Source: Pyrinomonadaceae bacterium
GTDB lineage: Bacteria > Acidobacteriota > Blastocatellia > Pyrinomonadales > Pyrinomonadaceae
Length of the DNA: 5,718 bases
Direction of reading: 5' to 3'
Assembly: GCA_026786155.1 (NCBI GenBank)
Contig: JAJAYR010000010.1
Span: forward strand, 1-5,718
This document shows positions 1-5,718 of the stretch, piece after piece. The position numbers and the translations under genes were made by a program. The number at the start of each line of letters is the position of its first letter. Position 1 is the first letter of the stretch. Under the pieces are notes generated by a model. The model saw only the letters and a list, made by a program, of their open reading frames with translations, did not search any database and was not told the origin of the DNA.

Positions 1-936
1 AACCAGCAGCCGCGCTTGTTCGATTGCCATTCGCGCCTCAGCAATCCATTGTTTTATTACGCCCTGCTCGCTCAATTTTTTGCCGAAAGTTTCCCTTTGT
101 TGAGCGCGTTTCGTCATCAATTCAAGCGCCCGTTCAGCAACTCCAATCATTCGCATACAATGATGAACTCGTCCGGGACCGAGCCGACCCTGCGCGATTT
201 CAAAGCCGCGACCTTCGCCCAAAAGCAAATTTGCCGCCGAAACGCGCACATTTTCAAACGAAATTTCCGCGTGTCCGTTCGGCGCGTCGTCGTAACCGAA
301 AACATTTAGAACTCGTTCGACCTTCACGCCGTCCGCGTCCATCGGCACTAAAATCATTGATTGCTGACGATGTTTTTCGGCGTTTTCATCGGTTTTGCCC
401 ATAAAAATCGCCAATTTGCAGCGAGCGTCGCCGCCGCCGGTTGACCACCATTTGCGCCCGTTGATGACGTAAGAATCGCCGTCTCTGACAATCGAACTTT
501 TGATATTCGTCGCGTCTGACGATGCGACATCCGGCTCGGTCATCGCAAAACACGAACGGATTTCACCATCTAAAAGCGGTTTCAGCCATTCATCTTTCTG
601 CGCTTCCGTGCCGTAGCGTTCCAGAACTTCCATATTTCCCGTATCGGGCGCGGAGCAATTAAAAACTTCCGACGACCAGATGACTCTGCCCATCGTTTCG
701 GCGAGCGGCGCATATTCCAAATTCGATAAACCGGAGATTTCCGGCAAAAACAAATTCCACAAATTTTCCGCCTGCGCTTTCGTTTTCAAATCTTCAATCA
801 ATTCCGAAGGCTGCCATCGGTCGCCGGAATTTATCTCGTCCTGAAAGGCTTTTTCGTTCGGATAGACGTTTTCATCCATAAACCGCTGCAATTTCTGTTG
901 CAGTTCGCGCGTTTTCGTTGAATAATTGAAATTCAT
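1..936 (-). CDS. Acyl-CoA dehydrogenase, ACAD10/ACAD11-type, partial (C-terminus off the left edge)
   Basis: This flavoenzyme is expected to desaturate or rearrange acyl-CoA thioesters in the cytoplasm using FAD. The minus-strand frame stays open for 312 codons to the window edge, whereas the family is about 400-430 residues. Roughly the last 100 residues are therefore missing, including the C-terminal segment that carries the catalytic acid/base. Visible landmarks are an all-helical N-domain (about 1-125), the FAD/substrate signature FAMTEPDVASSD (about 130-141), NGRKWWSTGGG (about 159-169) in the beta-domain, GEGRGFEIAQGRLGPGRVHH (about 240-259), and the helix with ERALELM and QRETFGKKL that begins the C-domain. 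As I recall the family, these strings follow human ACAD11 almost word for word (MTEPDVASSDATN, GRGFEI-QGRLGPGR-HHCMR). The ATG is bounded by an in-frame TAA only three codons upstream (943-945), so the start is well fixed, but no Shine-Dalgarno sequence is visible. It is transcribed divergently from the thioredoxin-like gene. The physiological substrate cannot be read from the sequence; the kinase at 2574-3632 hints at 4-hydroxyacyl-CoA chemistry. Confidence 0.93.
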   Translation of the reverse strand, partial: MNFNYSTKTRELQQKLQRFMDENVYPNEKAFQDEINSGDRWQPSELIEDLKTKAQAENLWNLFLPEISGLSNLEYAPLAETMGRVIWSSEVFNCSAPDTGNMEVLERYGTEAQKDEWLKPLLDGEIRSCFAMTEPDVASSDATNIKSSIVRDGDSYVINGRKWWSTGGGDARCKLAIFMGKTDENAEKHRQQSMILVPMDADGVKVERVLNVFGYDDAPNGHAEISFENVRVSAANLLLGEGRGFEIAQGRLGPGRVHHCMRMIGVAERALELMTKRAQQRETFGKKLSEQGVIKQWIAEARMAIEQARLLV

Positions 937-982
937 AAATTTTTAGCTAAAGGTTAGCATAGAATACCAACACGACAACTTT

Positions 983-997
983 CAGAACATTGTTCTG
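983..997. promoter_or_regulatory. Perfect 15-bp palindrome in the divergent intergenic region; candidate operator
   Basis: CAGAACATTGTTCTG is a perfect 7-bp inverted repeat around one central base. It lies in the 125-bp gap between the divergent dehydrogenase and thioredoxin-like genes, 47 bp from the former start and 65 bp from the latter. Position and dyad symmetry fit a binding site for a dimeric regulator controlling one or both genes. The GAAC-N3-GTTC core resembles a Gram-positive-type LexA box, but that box has four central bases, so I do not call it LexA. No convincing -35/-10 pair could be assigned on either strand. The operator role is inferred. Confidence 0.4.
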
Positions 998-1048
998 CTC
1001 GACTTTTTTCAGTAGAACCAAAAATTATTCGCTTCAAATAAATCTTTC

Positions 1049-1053
1049 AGGAG
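1049..1053 (+). promoter_or_regulatory. Shine-Dalgarno that decides the start of the thioredoxin-like gene
   Basis: AGGAG lies 8 nt before the ATG at 1062. The same frame is open further upstream to a TTG at 990. The 24 extra residues would put a polar stretch in front of an otherwise normal signal peptide, and that TTG falls in the palindrome. The ATG at 1062 is therefore preferred. Confidence 0.85.
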
Positions 1054-1061
1054 AAAAACAT

Positions 1062-2375
1062 ATGAAAACGTCAAAAAGAAACCTCGGCTGCCGGTTTTGT
1101 TCGGTTATATTAAGCCTATTTTTCGCCGTCTCGCTTGCCGTCGCCCAAATGCCAAATCGTCCGGCGGCGGAAATCTACAAGGAAACGTCGGATTACATCA
1201 AGGTCAAAGCCAAGGAAATCGCCGGTCAAGGCAAAAGAGTTGATGCCGAAAAACGCGAAGGTTTAGCGCAGGAGCAGAAATCGCTCGCCAAAAAATACGC
1301 GGCGGAACTGGCGGCGCGTGCCGATTTGAAAGGCACGGATTTTTATTATCTCGGTTCGCTTTATAGTCTGGCGGGCAGCGACCCGAAAACCGTCGAAGCG
1401 ATGAAAAAATTTCTCGCCGAATATCCGCCTGAAACCAAAGGCGACGCGATTCAGTCCGCCCGCAGTTACATCGTCATTCTCGCCGCCAAACAGAAACAAT
1501 TCGCCGATGCCGAACAAACTTTTCAGGCGTGGCTCAAAGGCGAGCCGTTTGAGCCGACCCAGCGTCCAACGATTGAACAAAGTTTGGCGATTTCCTTTTA
1601 CAAAGACGGTAAATATGACGAAGCCGTCAAATACGGGCAGAGCGCGTTCGATAATTTGAAGGCACTCGAAGCTAAAACTCTGGCGGAACGACGCGCGAAA
1701 ATGGAATTATACGGCAGCCTCGTAGAAATTTTGGCTTTGAGTTATCGCAAATCTAAAAATTCCGACCGCGCTCTGGAAGTTTTAGCCGAAAGCCGCGCCT
1801 TATCGTTCACCATTCCGTCCGCCCAACTTTACCGCAAGACGATGACGGTCGTCAGCGGCAGCGGTTTTTCCGAAAAGAAGCTGATGCAAAAAGTCGAATC
1901 CTATAAAAACGCCGCTGCCGCGCCCGAATTAAACGTCGAAGAATGGCTCGGACAAGACGCGGCGACGCTCGAATCAATGCGCGGCAAAGTCGTGCTGCTC
2001 GATTTTTGGGCGACGTGGTGCGGACCGTGCATCTCGACGTTTCCGCGACTTCGTGAATGGCATAAAAAATACAGCCCCGAAGGATTTACCATCGTCGGCG
2101 TAACACAATTTTACGGCGAAGCCGACGGCAAAAAGATGACACCGCTGCAAGAGATGGATTTTTTGGGCGAATTCAGAAAAAAACATAAATTGCCATACGG
2201 TTTCGCCGTTTCCAAACGCGGCGAAGACACCGCGAAATACGATATTAACGCTTATCCGACAACGATTCTCCTTGACCGGGACGGCGTGATTCGCTACATC
2301 GGCATCGGCGCGGGCGCGGAAGAAAGCGCGAATCTCGAAGAAATGATCGAGAAATTGCTCAAGGAAACGAAATAG
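1062..2375 (+). CDS. Exported TlpA-like thioredoxin-fold protein with a helical (TPR-like) N-terminal region
   Basis: This 437-residue protein is predicted to be a periplasmic thiol-disulfide oxidoreductase. Residues 1-28 form a Sec signal peptide: basic start (KTSKRN), hydrophobic core, and a likely cleavage after AVA28 before Gln29. No lipobox is seen. Residues about 94-280 are helical with TPR-like pairs, for example around 133-160 (YIVILAAKQKQFADAEQTF), 171-200 (FYKDGKYDEAVKYGQSAF) and 217-250 (LALSYRKSKNSDRALEVL). From about 295 a TlpA/ResA-type thioredoxin domain follows, with the WATWCGPC active site (Cys320 and Cys323), the cis-proline at AYP399TT, and the closing strand DRDGVIRYIGIG. 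The CGPC dipeptide is thioredoxin-like and usually goes with a reducing role, such as cytochrome c maturation or repair of exported thiols, but partners are not visible here. The TPR-like part may bind a client protein. The downstream kinase is 198 nt away across a repeat element, so co-transcription is doubtful. Confidence 0.9.
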   Translation: MKTSKRNLGCRFCSVILSLFFAVSLAVAQMPNRPAAEIYKETSDYIKVKAKEIAGQGKRVDAEKREGLAQEQKSLAKKYAAELAARADLKGTDFYYLGSLYSLAGSDPKTVEAMKKFLAEYPPETKGDAIQSARSYIVILAAKQKQFADAEQTFQAWLKGEPFEPTQRPTIEQSLAISFYKDGKYDEAVKYGQSAFDNLKALEAKTLAERRAKMELYGSLVEILALSYRKSKNSDRALEVLAESRALSFTIPSAQLYRKTMTVVSGSGFSEKKLMQKVESYKNAAAAPELNVEEWLGQDAATLESMRGKVVLLDFWATWCGPCISTFPRLREWHKKYSPEGFTIVGVTQFYGEADGKKMTPLQEMDFLGEFRKKHKLPYGFAVSKRGEDTAKYDINAYPTTILLDRDGVIRYIGIGAGAEESANLEEMIEKLLKETK

Positions 2376-2447
2376 ATAAAAGTTTCGCAATAAATTCCTG
2401 TCGGTAGAGTTTTAATTTTTAGGTTGAAGAATTTTGCCAACAATTTA

Positions 2448-2543
2448 CTTCGGAATAGATGACAGATGACAGATGATAACTGATAGATTGTTTCCCGGTT
2501 TTATCTCTCATCCGTCATCTATTATCTCTCATCTATTCCGAAG
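2448..2543. repeat. 96-nt inverted repeat with arms built of degenerate 7-nt units (MITE-like or palindromic intergenic repeat)
   Basis: The outer 15 nt CTTCGGAATAGATGA (2448-2462) are exactly repeated in inverted form at 2529-2543. Inside, the left arm reads in 7-nt steps as ATGACAG, ATGACAG, ATGATAA, CTGATAG (2459-2486). The right arm, read on the other strand, gives ATGAGAG, ATAATAG, ATGACGG, ATGAGAG. The arms pair imperfectly around a short centre at about 2490-2500 (GTTTCCCGGTT). This is the only structure in the 198-nt gap between the thioredoxin-like and kinase genes. No target-site duplication or ORF is visible, so a mobile origin is only a guess. A transcribed copy would fold into a long hairpin and could dampen read-through. 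Confidence 0.75.
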
Positions 2544-2573
2544 GTTCTAAGTTCACGATAACCCACAAATTTT

Positions 2574-3632
2574 ATGAGCCGCGGCACCGAAAAAGTAAGA
2601 ACGGGCGAAGAATTAAACGAAGTTCATCTGCAAACATTTCTGCGCGAAAATCTCGGCGTTAAAACCGACGAAATCGAGATTTCACAGTTTCCGGCGGGAA
2701 GTTCAAATTTAACTTATCTGATAAAAATCGGCGGCGGCGAATACGTTCTGCGCCGTCCGCCGTTCGGCAACACGGTCAAATCGGCGCACGATATGAAACG
2801 TGAATTCGATGTTTTATCGAAACTTTCCGCCGTTTATCAGCCCGCGCCGAAGCCTTTGATTTATTCCGACGACGCGGCAGTTATCGGCTCGGAATTTTAT
2901 TTAATGGAACGCCGTCGCGGTTTGATTATGCGCGGCGACGCGCCCGAAATTTTAGAAAATTCAATAGATTTACAGCGAAAAGTCATCGAATCTTTTATTG
3001 AAAATCTGGTCGAACTGCACGCGCTCGATTACAAAAAAATCGGTTTGGACGCACTCGGAAAACCCGAAGGTTACGCGCGGCGGCAAGTCGAAGGCTGGAC
3101 GAAACGCTATTTCAACGCGAAAACCGATGAACATTCAGAATTGGAAAAAGCCATCGAATGGCTCAACGCCGACATTCCCGAATCGAACGGCGCGACGCTC
3201 GTCCACAACGATTATAAATTCGACAACGTGATGCTCAATCCCGAAAATTTAACCGAAATCACGGCGGTTTTAGATTGGGAAATGACGACCGTCGGCGAGC
3301 CTCTGATGGATTTTGGAACGACGCTCGGCTATTGGATGCCGCCGGACGCGCCGCCGGAAATGTTCGCTCTGCCCGCAAATCCGGCAATTCTGATGAAGAA
3401 TTTTACGCACCGCGAGTTGGCGGAAATTTACGCCGAAAAATCCGGGCGCGACGTTTCCGATTTGCTCTTTTATTACGTCTTCGGCACGTTCAAAATCGCC
3501 GTCATCTGCCAGCAAATTTACGCCCGCTATCAAAAAGGATTTACCAGCGACAAACGCTTTGCCGGTTTTAATCATTTCGTTCACGCGCTCGGCAAAATCG
3601 CCCGACAAACAATCGAATCAGGCAAAATTTGA
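2574..3632 (+). CDS. APH-fold phosphotransferase of the ACAD10/11 N-terminal-domain type
   Basis: This 352-residue cytosolic kinase-like protein belongs to the aminoglycoside phosphotransferase/choline kinase fold. The N-lobe shows FPAGSSNLTYLI (about 40-51) and YVLRRPP (57-63), followed by KPLIYSDDAAVIGSEFYLME. The C-lobe has the Brenner catalytic loop HNDYKFDN (His211, Asp213 as catalytic base, Asn218 for metal) and the metal-binding LDWEMTTVGEPLMDFG with Asp234. The order and wording of these blocks, plus YARRQVEGWTKRY, match the kinase domain of human ACAD10/ACAD11 rather than antibiotic-resistance enzymes. Known members of this group act on hydroxyacyl substrates (LvaA in levulinate catabolism, ACAD11 on 4-hydroxyacyl-CoAs). 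A role in 4-hydroxy fatty acid breakdown is inferred from family and from the ACAD11-like dehydrogenase nearby. The start ATG is preceded by CACAAATTTT with no Shine-Dalgarno. The isomerase gene starts 52 nt downstream on the same strand and may be co-transcribed. Confidence 0.9.
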   Translation: MSRGTEKVRTGEELNEVHLQTFLRENLGVKTDEIEISQFPAGSSNLTYLIKIGGGEYVLRRPPFGNTVKSAHDMKREFDVLSKLSAVYQPAPKPLIYSDDAAVIGSEFYLMERRRGLIMRGDAPEILENSIDLQRKVIESFIENLVELHALDYKKIGLDALGKPEGYARRQVEGWTKRYFNAKTDEHSELEKAIEWLNADIPESNGATLVHNDYKFDNVMLNPENLTEITAVLDWEMTTVGEPLMDFGTTLGYWMPPDAPPEMFALPANPAILMKNFTHRELAEIYAEKSGRDVSDLLFYYVFGTFKIAVICQQIYARYQKGFTSDKRFAGFNHFVHALGKIARQTIESGKI

Positions 3633-3684
3633 GTTTGGAATTCATTTGTTATGGTTGAATTTTTCTTTGTGCTAAATTATTTTT

Positions 3685-5367
3685 ATGCTAAACCAATTAA
3701 CTTATTTACTGCCGGAAAATTTGGAAATTGCCGTTCAAACAAAATTTGACGAATGGCAAAAGGAAGACAAAATCGCACGAATTTGGAAAAAGGACGCGAG
3801 CGTTTGGACAAACACAGACGAGGCGAAATGGCTCGGCTGGCTTGATTCGGTTGCTGCCGAACTCGCTAAAGTCGCCGAATATAAAGAGTTTGCCGAAGAT
3901 GCGCGGGCATTTGAATCAGTCGTTCTGCTCGGAATGGGCGGCTCGTCGCTGTGTCCCGAAGTGCTGGCGGAAACTTTCGGCAAAAAGCAGTTTTATATTT
4001 TAGATTCGACCGTTCCCGCGCAGATAAAAACGCTCGAATCGAAAATTGATTTGGCGAAAACGCTGTTTATCGTCGCCAGCAAATCCGGTTCGACGCTTGA
4101 GCCGAACACCTTCAAACAATACTTTTTCGAGCGCGTTTCCGAAACCGTCGGCGCAGGTAACGCCGGAAAACATTTCGTCGCTATCACCGACCCGAATTCA
4201 AAAATGCAGACGGTCGCCGAAGCCGGTAATTTTAGAAAGATTTTTTACGGCAACCCGGAAGTCGGCGGCAGATTTTCCGCGCTTTCGCCGTTCGGAATGG
4301 CGGCGGGCGCGGCGATGGATTTAAATGTCGAAGAATTTTTAACCCGCGCCGCTGAAATGGTTGCGGCTTGTAAGAATGAAATTCCGGGCGAAAATCCGGG
4401 CGCGATTTTGGGAACGATTCTCGGCGTTTGTCAGACGAACGGGCGCGATAAATTAACGATTTTCACTTCCCAAGAGATTTCCGATGTCGGCGCGTGGCTC
4501 GAACAACTAATCGCCGAATCAACCGGCAAAGACGACGTTTCGATAATTCCGGTTGACCGCGAACCGATTCGGGGCGCGGAAATTTACGGCGACGACCGCA
4601 TTTTCGTTCATTTGAAATTAAAAGATTCTGCCGATGAAATCGCTGAAGAATTAACCGCGCTCGAAAAAGCCGGTCATCCGGTTATCAGAATTGAACTCGC
4701 CGACAAAATGAATCTCGGACAGGAATTTTTCCGCTGGGAATTTGCGACCGCCGTCGCCGGAGCGATAATGAAAATCAACCCGTTCAACCAGCCGGATGTC
4801 GAATCGGCGAAAATCGAAGCGAAAAAATTAACCGAAGAATACGAACAAAAAGGCGAACTTCCCGACGAACAGCCGTTTTACGAAGCCGACGGCATCAAAC
4901 TTTTCACGAGCGAGCAATATGCCGAAGAATTGAGCGGCGCGGTGGAAGAAAAATCAATCGCCGAGCTTCTCGAAGCGCATCTTTTAAATTTGCGGGAAAA
5001 TGATTATTTCGCGCTGCTCGCCTACGTCGAAATGAATGCCGAAACTCAGGAAATTCTACAAAAGATCCGCGAAAAAGTTTTGGAAAACGAACACGTGGCG
5101 ACTTGTTTAGGATTCGGACCGCGCTTTCTGCATTCGACCGGACAGGCTTACAAAGGCGGCGCGAATAACGGCGTGTTTTTGCAAATCACCTCGGAAGACC
5201 GGGAGGATTTGCCGGTTCCCAACCAAAAATATACTTTCGGCACGGTCAAATCGGCACAGTCGAGGGGTGATTTTCAGGTTTTGCTCGACAGAGAACGCCG
5301 GGCATTGCGCGTGCATCTCGGAAAAGATGTCACAGCCGGTTTGGAAAAACTCGCTTCGTCAATTTAG
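3685..5367 (+). CDS. pgi: Glucose-6-phosphate isomerase, of the type usually fused behind transaldolase
   Basis: This 560-residue cytosolic enzyme should interconvert glucose-6-phosphate and fructose-6-phosphate, linking glycolysis, gluconeogenesis and the pentose phosphate pathway. The SIS-type sugar-phosphate site is seen as GMGGSSL (83-89) and SKSGST (132-137). The PGI signature is VGGRFSALSPFG (193-204). The likely catalytic glutamate is in AESTGK (Glu278). NPFNQPDVESAK (365-376) ends in the lysine equivalent to the conserved PGI lysine. A C-terminal extension carries FGPRFLHSTGQAYKGGANNG (477-496) and ends in RVHLGKDVTAGLEKL. This extension and the start (LPENLEIAVQTKFDEW... RIWKKDASVW) match the PGI half of bifunctional transaldolase/PGI proteins of about 950 residues, and make it longer than the roughly 450-residue Bacillus-type enzyme. 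No transaldolase part exists here: the upstream frame ends and the preceding gene is a kinase. The ATG follows a T-rich leader without Shine-Dalgarno, and it is the first plausible start. It ends at a strong terminator. Confidence 0.92.
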   Translation: MLNQLTYLLPENLEIAVQTKFDEWQKEDKIARIWKKDASVWTNTDEAKWLGWLDSVAAELAKVAEYKEFAEDARAFESVVLLGMGGSSLCPEVLAETFGKKQFYILDSTVPAQIKTLESKIDLAKTLFIVASKSGSTLEPNTFKQYFFERVSETVGAGNAGKHFVAITDPNSKMQTVAEAGNFRKIFYGNPEVGGRFSALSPFGMAAGAAMDLNVEEFLTRAAEMVAACKNEIPGENPGAILGTILGVCQTNGRDKLTIFTSQEISDVGAWLEQLIAESTGKDDVSIIPVDREPIRGAEIYGDDRIFVHLKLKDSADEIAEELTALEKAGHPVIRIELADKMNLGQEFFRWEFATAVAGAIMKINPFNQPDVESAKIEAKKLTEEYEQKGELPDEQPFYEADGIKLFTSEQYAEELSGAVEEKSIAELLEAHLLNLRENDYFALLAYVEMNAETQEILQKIREKVLENEHVATCLGFGPRFLHSTGQAYKGGANNGVFLQITSEDREDLPVPNQKYTFGTVKSAQSRGDFQVLLDRERRALRVHLGKDVTAGLEKLASSI

Positions 5368-5383
5368 TCAAAAATTTTTCAAA

Positions 5384-5423
5384 AAGAAAAGCGTTAAGGT
5401 TTTGTAACCTTAACGCTTTTCTT
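5384..5423. terminator. Bidirectional intrinsic terminator between convergent genes
   Basis: A perfect 18-bp inverted repeat (AAGAAAAGCGTTAAGGTT at 5384-5401 and its complement at 5406-5423) encloses a 4-nt loop, TTGT. It starts 17 nt after the isomerase stop and ends 15 nt before the stop of the opposite-strand small gene. On the minus strand the stem is followed by a run rich in T (complement of 5371-5390), giving a classic rho-independent signal for the small gene. On the plus strand the T-rich tract is the end of the stem itself (CTTTTCTT), so it should also stop the isomerase transcript. Confidence 0.92.
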
Positions 5424-5438
5424 CACTCCTCAACAAAA

Positions 5439-5648
5439 CTATTTCGCGTCGTTTTCGTCTTTGCCGTCGTCGTGAATCAAATTGCCGCTTTCGTCAATCG
5501 AGTCTTTATCAACGTGTTCTTGCGGTATTTTTTGTCCGGGCGGCGGCGCGTGTTCAGGATGTTTGCCTTCCAATTCGGCAGTTGTTCCCTCTCTTTCGTT
5601 TTGCTCTAAAGCCCTTTTGTCTTGGGCAACATCTCTTTCATCCGGCAT
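5439..5648 (-). CDS. Small, highly acidic hydrophilic protein of unknown function
   Basis: I do not recognise this 69-residue protein. It contains about 20 Asp/Glu against 9 Lys/Arg, no Cys, Trp, Phe or Tyr, no signal peptide and no membrane segment. A Pro-rich centre (HPEHAPPPGQKIPQEH) sits between an N-terminal charged, probably helical part (RDVAQDKRALEQNEREG) and an acidic tail (HDDGKDENDAK). It is probably largely disordered. The Asp-rich DKDSIDESGNLI loosely recalls a calcium loop but does not fit the EF-hand spacing. The ATG at 5648 is chosen because GGAGAA lies 9 nt before it. An in-frame ATG at 5693 would add 15 residues (MIDSEIKLNNGENTF) but has only a weak upstream purine run. Evidence for a real gene is the good ribosome site, the clean reading frame and the dedicated terminator. 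A stress-associated or hydrophilin-like role is possible but unsupported. Confidence 0.7.
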   Translation of the reverse strand: MPDERDVAQDKRALEQNEREGTTAELEGKHPEHAPPPGQKIPQEHVDKDSIDESGNLIHDDGKDENDAK

Positions 5649-5657
5649 AAATGTATT

Positions 5658-5663
5658 TTCTCC
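5658..5663 (-). promoter_or_regulatory. Shine-Dalgarno of the small acidic gene, deciding its start
   Basis: On the minus strand GGAGAA precedes the ATG at 5648 by 9 nt. It lies inside the reading frame of the longer candidate starting at 5693, so the shorter form is favoured. Confidence 0.7.
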
Positions 5664-5718
5664 ATTGTTTAATTTTATTTCGCTGTCAATCATTTTCGAT
5701 TTTTTCTTAGATTAACTA

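Noticed and set aside
16..404. Two overlapping plus-strand open frames at the left end
   Set aside because: They are antisense to a continuous minus-strand dehydrogenase frame with strong family motifs. Their translations show no recognisable domain.
983..997. LexA (SOS) box
   Set aside because: The GAAC and GTTC halves are separated by three bases, not the four of the Gram-positive-type box, and neither neighbour is a DNA-repair gene.
990..1061. Upstream TTG extension of the thioredoxin-like gene
   Set aside because: The ATG at 1062 has AGGAG at ideal spacing and begins a normal signal peptide. The TTG lies in the palindrome and lacks a ribosome site.
2448..2543. CRISPR array or tRNA gene in the repeat region
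   Set aside because: The units are 7 nt, degenerate and without spacers, and no cloverleaf can be drawn.
2742..2762. Arg-Arg in YVLRRPP in place of the usual kinase ATP-binding lysine, suggesting a dead kinase
   Set aside because: YVLR followed by basic residue and PP is normal for the ACAD10/11-type APH family. The catalytic Asp213, Asn218 and Asp234 are all present.
2574..3632. Aminoglycoside resistance gene
   Set aside because: The fold is shared, but the sequence blocks match the ACAD10/11 kinase domain, and there is no resistance or mobile context.
3655..3683. Promoter TTGAAT with a 17-nt spacer and TATTTT before the isomerase
   Set aside because: The -10 match is weak and would place the transcript start at or inside the ATG. 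It is not strong enough to list.
5439..5715. Plus-strand open frame of 77 codons at 5482-5715
   Set aside because: It is antisense to the small acidic gene, lacks a good ribosome site, and would start just after a terminator. The minus-strand frame has both ribosome site and terminator.

Overview
The window is a compact bacterial chromosomal segment of moderate GC (about half, by eye). It carries five protein genes with short intergenic gaps. Gene content and style suggest a Gram-negative bacterium with a periplasm. These include an ACAD10/11-type acyl-CoA dehydrogenase, an ACAD10/11-type APH kinase, an exported TlpA-like thioredoxin with a helical-repeat N-terminus, and a phosphoglucose isomerase of the transaldolase-fusion lineage. 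Acidobacteriota (Blastocatellia-like) is my best guess. It is an inference from family resemblance and codon style, not a demonstrated placement.

Layout: (1) 1-936, minus strand: the first 312 residues of an acyl-CoA dehydrogenase that runs off the left edge. (2) 937-1061: a divergent intergenic region with a perfect 15-bp palindrome. (3) 1062-2375, plus: an exported TPR-like/thioredoxin protein with a CGPC active site. (4) 2376-2573: a gene-free gap holding a 96-nt inverted repeat whose arms are built of degenerate 7-nt units. (5) 2574-3632, plus: an APH-fold phosphotransferase closely resembling the N-terminal kinase domain of ACAD10/ACAD11. (6) 3685-5367, plus: a stand-alone glucose-6-phosphate isomerase that resembles the C-terminal half of bifunctional transaldolase/PGI proteins. 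(7) 5384-5423: a strong bidirectional hairpin terminator. (8) 5439-5648, minus: a very acidic 69-residue protein of unknown function.

How they work together: the acyl-CoA dehydrogenase and the APH-type kinase are the two modules that are fused in animal ACAD10/ACAD11. There they act on 4-hydroxyacyl-CoAs, by phosphorylation followed by elimination/isomerisation into beta-oxidation. Here they are separate genes on opposite strands, flanking the exported redox protein. This suggests a local hydroxy-fatty-acid or fatty-acid catabolism function. The isomerase belongs to central sugar metabolism and need not be functionally linked. The most notable points are the split ACAD/kinase pair, the unfused isomerase, the heptad-built inverted repeat and the orphan acidic protein. 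I did not find evidence of a clearly new multi-gene system.
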